Positions 24,382 to 32,850 of a stretch of DNA of 64,000 bases are shown one piece after another. This DNA comes from Amycolatopsis sp. 2-15. Its GTDB lineage: Bacteria > Actinomycetota > Actinomycetes > Mycobacteriales > Pseudonocardiaceae. A program made the position numbers and the translations under genes. The stretch is from the NCBI RefSeq assembly GCF_030285625.1, contig NZ_CP127294.1, positions 1,126,001-1,190,000 on the forward strand, in the 5' to 3' direction. The notes below the pieces were generated by a model. The model worked only from the letters and a program-made list of their open reading frames with translations, was not told the origin of the DNA and did not search any database. Numbering within the stretch: the first letter of the stretch is position 1; each line of letters opens with the position of its first letter.

Positions 24382-25526
24382 GGCGATGCCTCCGTCGCCC
24401 CGGCAGCCGCCTCGCCCGCGACCTCGACTACGGCTTCGACCACGGCCGACGGTTTCTCCAGGTGGACCAGGTGGCCCGCGTTTTCGACGCGGTGGACGTT
24501 CGTGAGGCCGGCGGCGTTTTCCGCCGGGAGCACGGCGTCTTCGCTGCCCCAGACCACGGTGACCGGGCCTTCGTACTGAGCCAGGAGCGGGGCGACGTGG
24601 AGGGCCGGGGTGTCGTCGTCTTCGAGCAGGGTGGCGAGGAGTTTCGCCAGGACGCGATCGACGCCGTCGAGGCGTTTGTACTTCAGGAGGTCGTCGGCGA
24701 GGCGGCGCGTGACCAGGTCCGGGTCGGCGAAAAGAGCACCCAAGTGCGGTTTCAGATCCCGCCTCGACGTGGCGGTGGCGAAGCCGCGCAGGTAACCGGT
24801 GTTGATGCGGTCGCCGAAGCCGGCCGGGGCCACCAGCGTGAGCGAAGAGACCTTCGCGGGTTGCGCCGCGGCGGCGGCCACCACGACGGCGCCGCCGAGC
24901 GAGTGGCCGACGAGGTGCGCCTTGGTGACGTTGAGTGTTTCCAAGAATCCGAGGACGGCGTTGGCGAGGGTGGTGAGCGAGCCGTCGCCGACGTCCTTGG
25001 TGGACTCGCCGTGACCGGGCAGGTCGAGGGCGTGGACGGTGCGGCCGTCGGCGAGCGGCTCCTGGACGAAGAGCCAGGAGTTCTTGTCGCCGCCGTAGCC
25101 GTGGACGAGGACGACAACCTCACTGTCTGAGCCACTCGGCTCACCGAGCGTGGCGTAGCTGAGCTTGCGGCCGTCGACCTCGACGGTGCCGGTGACCGGT
25201 CCCGCCGCCTCCTCGACCACGCCTTCGGCCAGCTCCCGCAACGCGGCTTCGGCGGCTTCGTCGACCTCGGCGTCGGCGACGGAGGCCGGCGCAACCAGGG
25301 CGATCGTGGCGCCGACGGGCACGTCCTCCCCCGTCGGCGCGATCACCCGGCGCAGCACGCCGGAGCCCGGGGACTCCAGCGTGCCGGTGATCTTGTCGGT
25401 GTCGATGTCGACGAGGTCATCACCCTCGGTGATGTCGTCGCCTTCGGTGGCGAGCCAGTCGGTGATGCGGCCGGTCTTCATCGACAGGCCCCACTTGGGC
25501 ATGGTGACGCGCTGGATGTCGGCCAT
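24372..25526 (-). CDS. acoC: Acetoin dehydrogenase E2: lipoyl domain plus alpha/beta hydrolase
   Basis: 384-residue dihydrolipoamide acetyltransferase-like component that takes the acetyl group from acetoin cleavage to CoA. N-terminal lipoyl domain (residues 1-78) with the lipoylated lysine in DTDKITGTLESP (about residue 47), then an alpha/beta-hydrolase fold with VLVHGYGGDKNSW, nucleophile motif VGHSLGG (about residue 208) and the late WGSEDAVLPAEN and AGHLVHLEKP with the catalytic His. Its ATG shares one base with the acoB stop (TGATG). ATG at 25524-25526. Confidence 0.93.
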   Translation of the reverse strand: MADIQRVTMPKWGLSMKTGRITDWLATEGDDITEGDDLVDIDTDKITGTLESPGSGVLRRVIAPTGEDVPVGATIALVAPASVADAEVDEAAEAALRELAEGVVEEAAGPVTGTVEVDGRKLSYATLGEPSGSDSEVVVLVHGYGGDKNSWLFVQEPLADGRTVHALDLPGHGESTKDVGDGSLTTLANAVLGFLETLNVTKAHLVGHSLGGAVVVAAAAAQPAKVSSLTLVAPAGFGDRINTGYLRGFATATSRRDLKPHLGALFADPDLVTRRLADDLLKYKRLDGVDRVLAKLLATLLEDDDTPALHVAPLLAQYEGPVTVVWGSEDAVLPAENAAGLTNVHRVENAGHLVHLEKPSAVVEAVVEVAGEAAAGATEASPRP

Positions 25527-26539
25527 CAGCGGGTCCAGCCGACCACGGCTTTCGCCGCGTTGACCACCTGCTGGGGGCCGGGGATGTAGAGGTCTTCGAG
25601 CGCGTCGGCGAAGGGCACGGGCGTGTGCGGCGGGGTGACCATCTCGATCGGCGCCCGCAGCGACGCGAACCCTTCGCGCGCGACGAGCGCGGAGATGTCC
25701 GTGGCCAGGTTGCAGCGCGGGGAAGCCTCGTCGACGATCACGAGCCGGCCGGTGTTCTCGACGCTTTCGAGGATCGTCTCGGTGTCGAGGGGACTGGTCG
25801 TGCGCGGGTCGATCACCTCGGCCTCGATGCCGCTTTCGAACAGCTCGTGCGCGGCTTCCTCGGCGACGCCGACCATGCGGCCGATGGCGACGATGGTGAC
25901 GTCGTCGCCGTCGCGCACGACGTTGGCTTCACCGAACGGAATGGTGTAGCTGTCTTCGGGGACTTCGCCGGTGGTGTCGTAGAGGGCCTTGTGCTCGCAG
26001 AAAATCACGGGGTCGTCGTCGCGAATGGACTGGATGAGCAGGCCCTTGGCCTCGTACGGGCTGGAGGGCACCACGACCTTGAGGCCCGGGATGTGCGTGA
26101 AAATCGGGTACAGGCACTGGGAATGCTGGGCGGCGGCCCGCAGGCCCGCGCCGTACATCGTGCGGATCACCACGGGCGTGCGCGCGTTGCCGCCGAACAT
26201 GTAGCGGAACTTGGCTGCCTGGTTGAAGATCTGGTCGAAGCAGACGCCCATGAAGTCGATGAACATCAGCTCGGCCACGGGCCGCTGGCCGGCCGTCGCG
26301 GCGCCGATGGCCGCGCCGATGAAGGCCGACTCGGAGATCGGGGTGTCGAGCACCCGACCGGGGAACTGGTGGAAAAGTCCTTTGGTGACACCGAGAACGC
26401 CGCCCCACGCGTCGTCGTCACCGGGGCTGCCCGCGCCGCCGGCGTTGTCCTCGCCCATCACGATCACCGACTCGTCGCGCTGCATCTCCTGCGCGAGGGC
26501 CTCGTTGATCGCTTCGCGGTAGCTGATCGTGCGTGCCAT
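25526..26539 (-). CDS. acoB: Acetoin dehydrogenase E1 beta subunit
   Basis: 337-residue transketolase-like beta subunit of a TPP-dependent 2-oxo acid or acetoin dehydrogenase. Begins MARTISYREAINEALAQEM with VIVMGEDNAGG, then PISESAFIGAAIGAA and VPSSPYEAKGLLIQSIRDDD, all classic for the beta subunit; the transketolase C domain has VIDPRTTSPLDTETI. It pairs with acoA 14 bp upstream and overlaps acoC. Confidence 0.94.
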   Translation of the reverse strand: MARTISYREAINEALAQEMQRDESVIVMGEDNAGGAGSPGDDDAWGGVLGVTKGLFHQFPGRVLDTPISESAFIGAAIGAATAGQRPVAELMFIDFMGVCFDQIFNQAAKFRYMFGGNARTPVVIRTMYGAGLRAAAQHSQCLYPIFTHIPGLKVVVPSSPYEAKGLLIQSIRDDDPVIFCEHKALYDTTGEVPEDSYTIPFGEANVVRDGDDVTIVAIGRMVGVAEEAAHELFESGIEAEVIDPRTTSPLDTETILESVENTGRLVIVDEASPRCNLATDISALVAREGFASLRAPIEMVTPPHTPVPFADALEDLYIPGPQQVVNAAKAVVGWTR

Positions 26540-26553
26540 GACTCGCGCTCCCT

Positions 26554-27510
26554 TCAGTACGAGACGTAGACGTCGGTCTCCAGATCGGCTCGGGTGGGTT
26601 TGGGTGCGGCCTTGGCTTCCGCCACGGCTTCTTCGACGAGTTTCGCGACTTCGGTGTCGACCTTGTCGAGGGCTTCCTCGGGGAGTTCCTCGCTTTCGAC
26701 CACGCGGGTGCGGAAGCGCTTGAGGCAGTCGAGGTTTTCGCGGGCGTGGGCGACCTCGTCGGCGCGGTAGCTCTGCTGGTCACCTTCGAAGTGGCCGAAG
26801 TAGCGCGTGAACTTCACTTCCAGCAGCGTGGGGCCGCCGCCGGCGCGGGCGCGGTCGATGGCCTCGCCGGCGGCTTCGGTGACGGCGAAGAAGTCGTAGC
26901 CGTCGACGATCACGCCGGGCATGCCGAAGCCGGCGGCACGGTCGGCGATGTTGTCCGAGGCCACGGACCAGGTGCTGGACGTGGCTTCGGCGTAGCCGTT
27001 GTTCTCGGCGACGAAAAGCGCGGGCAGGTTCCAGACGGACGCGAGGTTGAGGGCTTCGAGCGTGGTGCCCTGGTTGCTGGCACCGTCACCGAAGAAGGCG
27101 ACGCCGACGCCACCGGTCCCCTGTTGCTTCGCGGCGAGCGCGGTGCCGCAGATCAAGGGCGGGCCGCCGCCGACGATGCCGTTGGCGCCGAGCATGCCCT
27201 TCGACAGGTCGGCGATGTGCATCGAGCCGCCCTTGCCGTGACAAGATCCCGTGGTGCGGCCGTAGATCTCGGCCATCATGGCCTTCACGTCCACGCCCTT
27301 GGCGATGCAGTGGCCGTGGCCGCGGTGGGTGCTGGCGATGGTGTCGCGGCGGTCGAGGTGGCGGCAGACGCCGGCGGCCGAGGCCTCCTCGCCGGCGTAG
27401 AGATGGACGAAGCCGGGGATGTCGCCGGTGGCGAACTCCTCGTGCACGCGTTCCTCGAACGCGCGGATCGTGCGCATGGTGCGATAGGCCTCCAGCAAGG
27501 TTTCCGTCAT
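26554..27510 (-). CDS. acoA: Acetoin dehydrogenase E1 alpha subunit
   Basis: 318-residue alpha subunit that binds TPP. Marks include RAFEERVHEEFATGDIPGFV, the HLYAGEEASAAGVC region, HRGHGHCIAKG and the TPP motif GDGASNQGTTLEALNLASVW to AENNGYA. ATG at 27508-27510 is chosen because AGGAG precedes it; the open frame upstream belongs to acoX antisense sense. The first four bases overlap the acoX stop (ATGA). Confidence 0.94.
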   Translation of the reverse strand: MTETLLEAYRTMRTIRAFEERVHEEFATGDIPGFVHLYAGEEASAAGVCRHLDRRDTIASTHRGHGHCIAKGVDVKAMMAEIYGRTTGSCHGKGGSMHIADLSKGMLGANGIVGGGPPLICGTALAAKQQGTGGVGVAFFGDGASNQGTTLEALNLASVWNLPALFVAENNGYAEATSSTWSVASDNIADRAAGFGMPGVIVDGYDFFAVTEAAGEAIDRARAGGGPTLLEVKFTRYFGHFEGDQQSYRADEVAHARENLDCLKRFRTRVVESEELPEEALDKVDTEVAKLVEEAVAEAKAAPKPTRADLETDVYVSY

Positions 27511-28547
27511 CGTCGACGCTCCTTTTTCGGTTCGTTCCCGGACGTGGTGCGCAACAGCCCCCGCCTGGCCGCTTCGGCCATCACCGCGCGGACGTCGACG
27601 CACCACGGCCCGTCGGACCGGAGCTCGACATACGCGCTCTCCCCTGGTTTGAGTTCGAGCTCGCGTTCTCCGTCGACGGCGATCACGCCACCGCCGACGG
27701 CGAGGTCCACTCGCATGCCCTGCTGGAGCACGCCCCAGCCGCGCACGCCGACGGCTTTCACCAGGCCGGGGGCGATGGGCGCGTGGACCACGTGCGGGGT
27801 GCTGCCGACGGGTCCGAGCTTGAGGGCGACGCCGTCGGCGCTGGACCGCGGGCTCGGGCAGAGCTGGCCCGCGATACTGGACAGGCCGATGCCGTCGGGC
27901 TCGGCGAAGGTGCAGTAGAGCTCGGTGAGCGACGCCGGATCCCACAGCGCCTTCGCGCCGACGTGCTTACTCAGGGTCACGGCGACGTCCACCAGAGCGA
28001 TCTCGCGCCGCGCCTTGGTGACGACTTCGAGCTTGCTCACGCGGTGGGTGACCAGGTCGGGGTCGATCTGGCCGCTCGCGATGAAGCCCGCGGCGAGACC
28101 CGCGACGGTGGCTTCGCGCATCTGCGGGAAGGCGTTGTTGGTGCCGGTCGACAACGCGAGCAGCGGCACCTCACCGCACGCCTTCGCGGCGACCCGGGCC
28201 GTGCCGTCGCCACCGAGGCAGACGATCACGCCGGCGCCCGCCTCGACCATGCGGCGAACGGCGTTGGTCGTGTCCTGCGCCGTGCCCGTGAGGGGTTCTT
28301 TGTCGCAGAACTCGACGCCGGGCAGCGGATGGCGCCCGAGCTGCCGGAGAACGGCCGCGGAAATGCCACCGAGGTCGGTGGAAACGAGCGTTCTCCCCAC
28401 ACCCGCGATGGCCAGCGAGGCCAGCACGCGCTGGACCATGTTGGCCTTCTCGGCCGTCGGGAACACGGACGCCTGCGCCACCAGCCGCCGGATGTCCCGC
28501 CCCGACGCCGGGTTGGCGACGATGCCCGCCACACCTGGGCCCACCAC
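27507..28547 (-). CDS. acoX: ATP-NAD kinase-family protein AcoX
   Basis: 346-residue protein of the NAD kinase-like family found at the head of acetoin operons; its reaction in acetoin use is not established. Family marks are VGIVANPASGRDIRRLV-type start and the GGDGTARVAAKA diphosphate-binding motif (about residue 112), followed by LLALSTGTNNAFP. GTG at 28545-28547 has AGGAG 6 nt upstream. First gene of acoX-acoA-acoB-acoC, with overlaps or short gaps throughout. Confidence 0.9.
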   Translation of the reverse strand: MVGPGVAGIVANPASGRDIRRLVAQASVFPTAEKANMVQRVLASLAIAGVGRTLVSTDLGGISAAVLRQLGRHPLPGVEFCDKEPLTGTAQDTTNAVRRMVEAGAGVIVCLGGDGTARVAAKACGEVPLLALSTGTNNAFPQMREATVAGLAAGFIASGQIDPDLVTHRVSKLEVVTKARREIALVDVAVTLSKHVGAKALWDPASLTELYCTFAEPDGIGLSSIAGQLCPSPRSSADGVALKLGPVGSTPHVVHAPIAPGLVKAVGVRGWGVLQQGMRVDLAVGGGVIAVDGERELELKPGESAYVELRSDGPWCVDVRAVMAEAARRGLLRTTSGNEPKKERRR

Positions 28548-28800
28548 AGATCTCCTTGTCCTGCTTGTGCCGGTTCAGCAGACCGTGTGAAGCGGGATAG
28601 GGGAAGGGTTGCGGAGGGTTGCAGCTCGATTGCTCACCCGGACGGCCCAGTACTTCGGCCGGAGGAATCACCCAGCCCGCGGCAGGGGATGAAGAGACAC
28701 ACCGTGCGGCACGACGTGCGCCGATCCGGTGACGAGGCCCGGCGAACGGGTCGATCGTGTTGGACCGACCGGTAAATCCCTTACGCGGAAAGCGGTGAGC

Positions 28801-29650
28801 ATGAAGATCGGTGTCGGAATCCCCAACCAGGTGCGTGACGTCCGCCCGCAGGTCATCCCCGAGTGGGCGGCGCAGGCCGAGGAGGCGGGGTTCTCGTCGC
28901 TGGGCGCCGTCGGTGGATCGCCTACCCCGGCGTGGTGGACACGGTGGCGCTGGCCGCGGCAGCGGGCGCGACCAAGTCGATCGGGCTCGTCAGCGGCGTC
29001 CTGCTGGCGACGGTGTGGCGGCGCCGTTGCTGGCGAAGGAACTCGCCGCTATCGACGGCGTTTCCGGCGGCCGGCTGACCGTCGGCTTCGGGATCGGCGT
29101 CCGCCCGGACGACTTCGTCGTGGACGGACTCGGCAACAAGGGCCTCGGTGCGCGCATCGACCGCGACCTCGAGACGTACCGTTCGATGTGGACGGGGCAG
29201 CCCGTCGGCGGCGGCGACAACCCGGGCGTGCCGGCCGGAACCCGCGAGGTGCCGATGCTCTTCGGCGGCATGGCGCCGGCGTCGTTCGCGCGCATGGCCA
29301 AGTGGGGCCAGGGTTACGTCGGCGGCTCGGCTCCGGCGCAGTTCGTGGCCGGGCACTTCGAGCAGGCCCGCGCCGCGTGGAAGGACTCCGGCCGCGCCGG
29401 CGAGCCCTACCTGGTGGCGCTGGCCTACTTCGCCCTCGGCGACCCCGACAAGGGCCGCGCGAGCGTCGGCGACTACTACGCCGGCGCGGGTGACTTCACC
29501 GAGCTCGCCGTGTCCGGCGTGTGCGGGACGCCCGAGATGTTGAAGGCGACCACGACGTCGTTCGCCGACCTCGGCGTGGACGAGCTGATCTTCAACCCGG
29601 GCACCGACGACGTGGACGACATCAAGCGGCTCGCGGACGCCGTGCTCTGA
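28801..29650 (+). pseudogene. LLM-class flavin/F420-dependent oxidoreductase, two frameshifts
   Basis: Luciferase-like monooxygenase of about 283 residues read in three frames: MKIGVGIPNQVRDVRPQVIP, then IAYPGVVDTVALAAAAGATK, then PLLAKELAAIDGVSGGRLTV to the end at the TGA of 29648-29650. One base is missing near 28911-28917 and one near 29017-29025. All blocks of the family are otherwise present (GVGIRPDDF-like motif, PMLFGGMAP, the late FNPGTDDVDD). Either a recent pseudogene or sequencing errors. Confidence 0.8.
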
Positions 29651-29668
29651 TCAGCGAGCTCTGATCCG

Positions 29669-29890
29669 CTAGACGAGTACCGCGGTGCCTTCGTAGGTGT
29701 AACCCGCTTCTTCGACGGCACTGCGGACGGCGTCCTCGGTGAGCTCTTCGGCGCTGCGCACGACGACGCGGCCGGTTTCGACGTCGACCTCAACGCTTTC
29801 GACGCCCGGAAGTTCGGTGATTTCCTCGGTGACCGACTGTGCACAGTGGCCGCAGGACATCCCGGAGACGGTGTAGCCGTTCTCGATCAT
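29669..29890 (-). CDS. copZ: Heavy-metal-binding copper chaperone, CopZ-like
   Basis: 73-residue ferredoxin-like HMA domain with the metal site GMSCGHC at about residues 10-16 and the VSVDVETGRVVV-type strands. It probably carries Cu(I) in the cytoplasm. ATG at 29888-29890. The usual partner CopA ATPase or CsoR regulator is not next to it. Confidence 0.95.
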   Translation of the reverse strand: MIENGYTVSGMSCGHCAQSVTEEITELPGVESVEVDVETGRVVVRSAEELTEDAVRSAVEEAGYTYEGTAVLV

Positions 29891-30025
29891 GGCGCGCAGC
29901 CTACGAGGTCCACGTCGGACACGATCGGGTGACGGCGGGGCGAGCCGGAGGCACGGAAGTCGTTATCCGGCAGGGGAAACCAGATCGTGGGACGGCTCCG
30001 CGCAGCGAACGGCGGTATGACAGAC

Positions 30026-30073
30026 GACAGCGTTGGAACACGCAGCGTCGACACACGACAGCGCTGGAACACG
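30026..30073. repeat. 17-bp direct repeat
   Basis: GACAGCGTTGGAACACG (30026-30042) and GACAGCGCTGGAACACG (30057-30073), one mismatch, between copZ and the second cold-shock terminator. Confidence 0.6.
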
Positions 30074-30110
30074 AAAAAGGGCCACCACCCGTAGCGCGGG
30101 TGGCGGCCCC
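30074..30110 (-). terminator. Terminator of the second cold-shock gene
   Basis: Arms GGGCCGCCACCCG / CGGGTGGTGGCCC (one G-T pair), followed on the minus strand by TTTTTC. Confidence 0.85.
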
Positions 30111-30126
30111 TTCACGAAGGTCTAGG

Positions 30127-30330
30127 TCAGATGACGGTGACCGACGTAGCCTGCGGGCCCTTCTGACCCTGGCCGATCTCGAACTCCACGCGAGCGTTCT
30201 CTTCGAGGCTCTTGAAGCCGTTACCCTGGATCTCGCTGTAGTGAACGAAGACGTCGCCGCCACCGTTGTCGGGGGTGATGAAGCCGAACCCCTTCTCGGA
30301 GTTGAACCACTTCACAGTGCCCTGAGTCAT
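30127..30330 (-). CDS. Cold-shock protein, CspA family (second copy)
   Basis: 67 residues, [19 protein letters not shown] with RNP1 KGFGFITPD and RNP2 DVFVHYSEI; about three-quarters identical to the copy at 4214. ATG at 30328-30330 with GGAGA 7 nt upstream in an unusually AT-rich leader (TAAATATCTCCATACATAAC on the plus strand), which is the usual thermoregulated csp leader composition. Own terminator. Confidence 0.97.
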   Translation of the reverse strand: MTQGTVKWFNSEKGFGFITPDNGGGDVFVHYSEIQGNGFKSLEENARVEFEIGQGQKGPQATSVTVI

Positions 30331-30555
30331 TAAATATCTCCATACATAACACCAAACGGGAAGCCACATCAGCATCCCGAGTCAAACCCGGGCGGTTTGC
30401 TTCCTCGAGTGAGGAGACACTACGCCCGCTGAAATCTGCGAGCGTGACTCACAAAAATCGAGACCTTCTAAAGTAAAGCACAGCTCGTGGCACAGGGACA
30501 ACCCGAGTCACCCGGGCTCACCCTCACGAACTGGGGTGAGCCAGGCCGGGGTGAG

Positions 30556-30786
30556 CTATTCGCCACTCGCCGGACGCAGACCGCCCCCGAACGGCGAACG
30601 CCAGCCGGCGTCCTGGTCACCGACCACGACGGCCACGTCGTGGGCCTCCGCGACGGCGCTGAACAGCACCGGCACGACACCCGAGGTCTCGCGGACCTGC
30701 TCCGTCGCCGTGCGCGCCCCAGCGGCGCGCGCCGCGGCGGTGCGGGCTGACGAACCACGCGAAACCGTGGTCTTTTCGTCGGCCAT
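30556..30786 (-). CDS. Small hypothetical protein
   Basis: 76 residues starting MADEKTTVSRGSSARTAAAR, with a central VPVLFSAVAEAHDVAVVVGD and a Gly-rich end. No recognised family, signal or membrane segment; the Ala/Arg-rich N-terminus may bind nucleic acid. ATG at 30784-30786 has GGGGAG 8 nt upstream, which is the main support that it is real. The 21-bp motif at 30938 lies 150 bp upstream. Confidence 0.5.
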   Translation of the reverse strand: MADEKTTVSRGSSARTAAARAAGARTATEQVRETSGVVPVLFSAVAEAHDVAVVVGDQDAGWRSPFGGGLRPASGE

Positions 30787-30937
30787 GTTGCAACTCCCCT
30801 CGTTCCCACCCGCCTCCCAGCGGGCGATGCCGTGATGATGTCACCCGGCACCGACAGAAACCGGCTGTTCCCGTCCGGACCAGACCACTGAATCGGTAAC
30901 CCTTGCACCACGGAGCTGATCCGTGTGCGCGGCGCGT

Positions 30938-30958
30938 CCCGATGTGACTCTGCATGTG
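30938..30958 (-). promoter_or_regulatory. Shared 21-bp motif, copy 1
   Basis: CCCGATGTGACTCTGCATGTG, 19 of 21 identical to a sequence at 42387-42407; both lie upstream of minus-strand genes. Likely a promoter element or operator. Confidence 0.45.
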
Positions 30959-31072
30959 CCTGCCGGATCCCGGTTCTCCCGCGAACCCCTGGGAACACCG
31001 TCAGGCTACCGGAGCCACCCCCCTGCGGCCACTGAACTTTCCCGGCGTTTCCTGTTGCGTGCCGGAGGAAAA

Positions 31073-32695
31073 TCACTGCCCGGGTGATTGCGGGCGAACC
31101 GCGCTCAGCAAAGTGCTCAGGCGGACGTCGGGCGTTACGACGTCCGGGTCCGTCCTCACATCGATCACACACGGACGCTGGCGCACCAACGCACTCGCGA
31201 CGATCGCCTCGAGTTCTTCGCGATCGTCCACCGTGTACCCGGCGGCGCCGAGCCCACGGGCCCACGACGCGAAGTCCGTGAGCGGGATGGTGACGCCCGA
31301 GAGCCGGCCGTGCGCGCGGGCCTGGTGCATGGCCAATGCCCCGTGCACGCCGTTCTGAAACACGACCACCATCACGGGCGCGCGGTAGCGGACGGCGGTC
31401 TCGATCTCCTGGCCCGTCATGAGGGTGCCGGCGTCGCCGACCATCGCGACGACGGCGCGGCGCGGTTCGGCGAGCTTGGCCGCGATGGCGGCGGGCACGG
31501 CGTAGCCCATGGCCGCGTTGCTCGGGCCGAGCTGGCTGCGCGGCGCGGTGAAACACCAGTAGCGGTGCATGAACTGCGCGAAGTTACCCGCGTCACTCGT
31601 GACGATCGTGTCCTCGGGCGCGAGCTTGCGCAGGGCGCGGATCACGTCGACGGGGTGCACGCGCGTGTTGCCGCTCGTGTCGGGCGGGGTCATGAAGGTG
31701 TGCACGGCGGCGTTGGCGGCCGACGCGCGGCGCGTGCGCGGGGTCGCGATCGTGCGCAGCTCACGCAGGAACGGCTCGACCTCGGAGTCGACGCGGAAGG
31801 TGAGACCGCGGCGGCGCTGCTCGTCGATACCGGTGCCGACCAGCACGAGCGTCTGCTGTGACGTCGGGTAGCGGTAACCCTGGGTGGTCACCTCGTCGAG
31901 CTGGGTGCCGAGGGCTAGCACGAGGTCGGCGCGTTCGAGGGCGTCGAGCTGGCGCGCGGGGATGCCGAGGCCGAGGTGGCCGGCGTAGCGCGCGTGCGTC
32001 TCGGGAAAGGCGTCCTGGCGACGGAAGGCGTTGTAGACGGGCAGGGCGAGCTCGTCGGCGACGGCGATCAGCTCGTCGCGCGCCGAACGCGCGCGGCCGC
32101 CGACGATGACCACCGGGTAGCGAGCCTCGTCGACGAGCCCGGCGACGGCTTCGGCCGAACGGCCCAGCGTGCCCATGACCGGCGGGCGCACCTTGGCCAC
32201 CGGTTTGGCCGAGTCGTACGGCACTCCCCACGCGTCGCTGGGCACGCCGAGCACGACCGGCCCCGGACGGCCTTCGCGACAGCGCGTGAGCGCTTCGGCG
32301 AGCAGGCCCGGCACCGCGTCGGGGTCTTCGGCGCGTACGCACCACTTCGCGATGGACTCGAACATCGCCGTGAGGTCGGACGTCGGCAGCTCGCCGGTGA
32401 TCGCGCGGTCGAGCGCCGGCGTCTCGAGGAGGACGACCATCGGGGTCTCGTCCTGGTAGGCCGTCTGCACACCGATGGCGAGGTTCGCGGCGCCCGGGCC
32501 GCGGCTGGCGAGCAGCACGGCGGGGCGCTCGGTGAGCTTGCCCTCGGCTTCGGCCATGAACGCGGCGCCCGAATCGTGGCGCGCGGAGATGAGTGTCACT
32601 TCGCGCTCGCGCTGCAGCGCGTCGAGCAGCTCCAGGAACGCTTCGCCGACGACCGCGTACACCCGGCGGACCTGGGCCTCGGTCAGGATGCGCAC
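31073..32695 (-). CDS. Thiamine pyrophosphate-dependent enzyme, acetolactate synthase-like
   Basis: 540 residues with the three-domain POX/AHAS fold: N-terminal PYR domain with VYAVVGEAFLELLDAL and the catalytic Glu region, ASRGPGAANLAIGVQTAY, a central domain, and the C-terminal PP domain with the TPP motif VGDAGTLMTGQEIETAVRY and VFQNGVHGAL (GDG-like then N). The substrate is unclear (pyruvate, benzoylformate and sulfopyruvate enzymes share this plan). GTG at 32693-32695 is the first start available in frame; a GGAG lies about 20 nt upstream, so the true start may be non-standard. Confidence 0.88.
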   Translation of the reverse strand: MRILTEAQVRRVYAVVGEAFLELLDALQREREVTLISARHDSGAAFMAEAEGKLTERPAVLLASRGPGAANLAIGVQTAYQDETPMVVLLETPALDRAITGELPTSDLTAMFESIAKWCVRAEDPDAVPGLLAEALTRCREGRPGPVVLGVPSDAWGVPYDSAKPVAKVRPPVMGTLGRSAEAVAGLVDEARYPVVIVGGRARSARDELIAVADELALPVYNAFRRQDAFPETHARYAGHLGLGIPARQLDALERADLVLALGTQLDEVTTQGYRYPTSQQTLVLVGTGIDEQRRRGLTFRVDSEVEPFLRELRTIATPRTRRASAANAAVHTFMTPPDTSGNTRVHPVDVIRALRKLAPEDTIVTSDAGNFAQFMHRYWCFTAPRSQLGPSNAAMGYAVPAAIAAKLAEPRRAVVAMVGDAGTLMTGQEIETAVRYRAPVMVVVFQNGVHGALAMHQARAHGRLSGVTIPLTDFASWARGLGAAGYTVDDREELEAIVASALVRQRPCVIDVRTDPDVVTPDVRLSTLLSAVRPQSPGQ

Positions 32696-32850
32696 GGCCG
32701 TCTGGGCGACGGTCGCTCCTACTTGGTATCTAATGAGGAGAGCTTAGGGCGGCACGGTTCACCGTAGTCAAGCGATCTTCGAGGAATGACTGCGGAAATG
32801 GGACGAATGTCCGCTTTGACCGCCCGCTGGCAGGAAGCGAGGACCACGCC

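Noticed and set aside
30331..30480. Riboswitch in the AT-rich csp leader
   Set aside because: The leader matches the usual cold-shock leader composition; no conserved riboswitch core was recognised.
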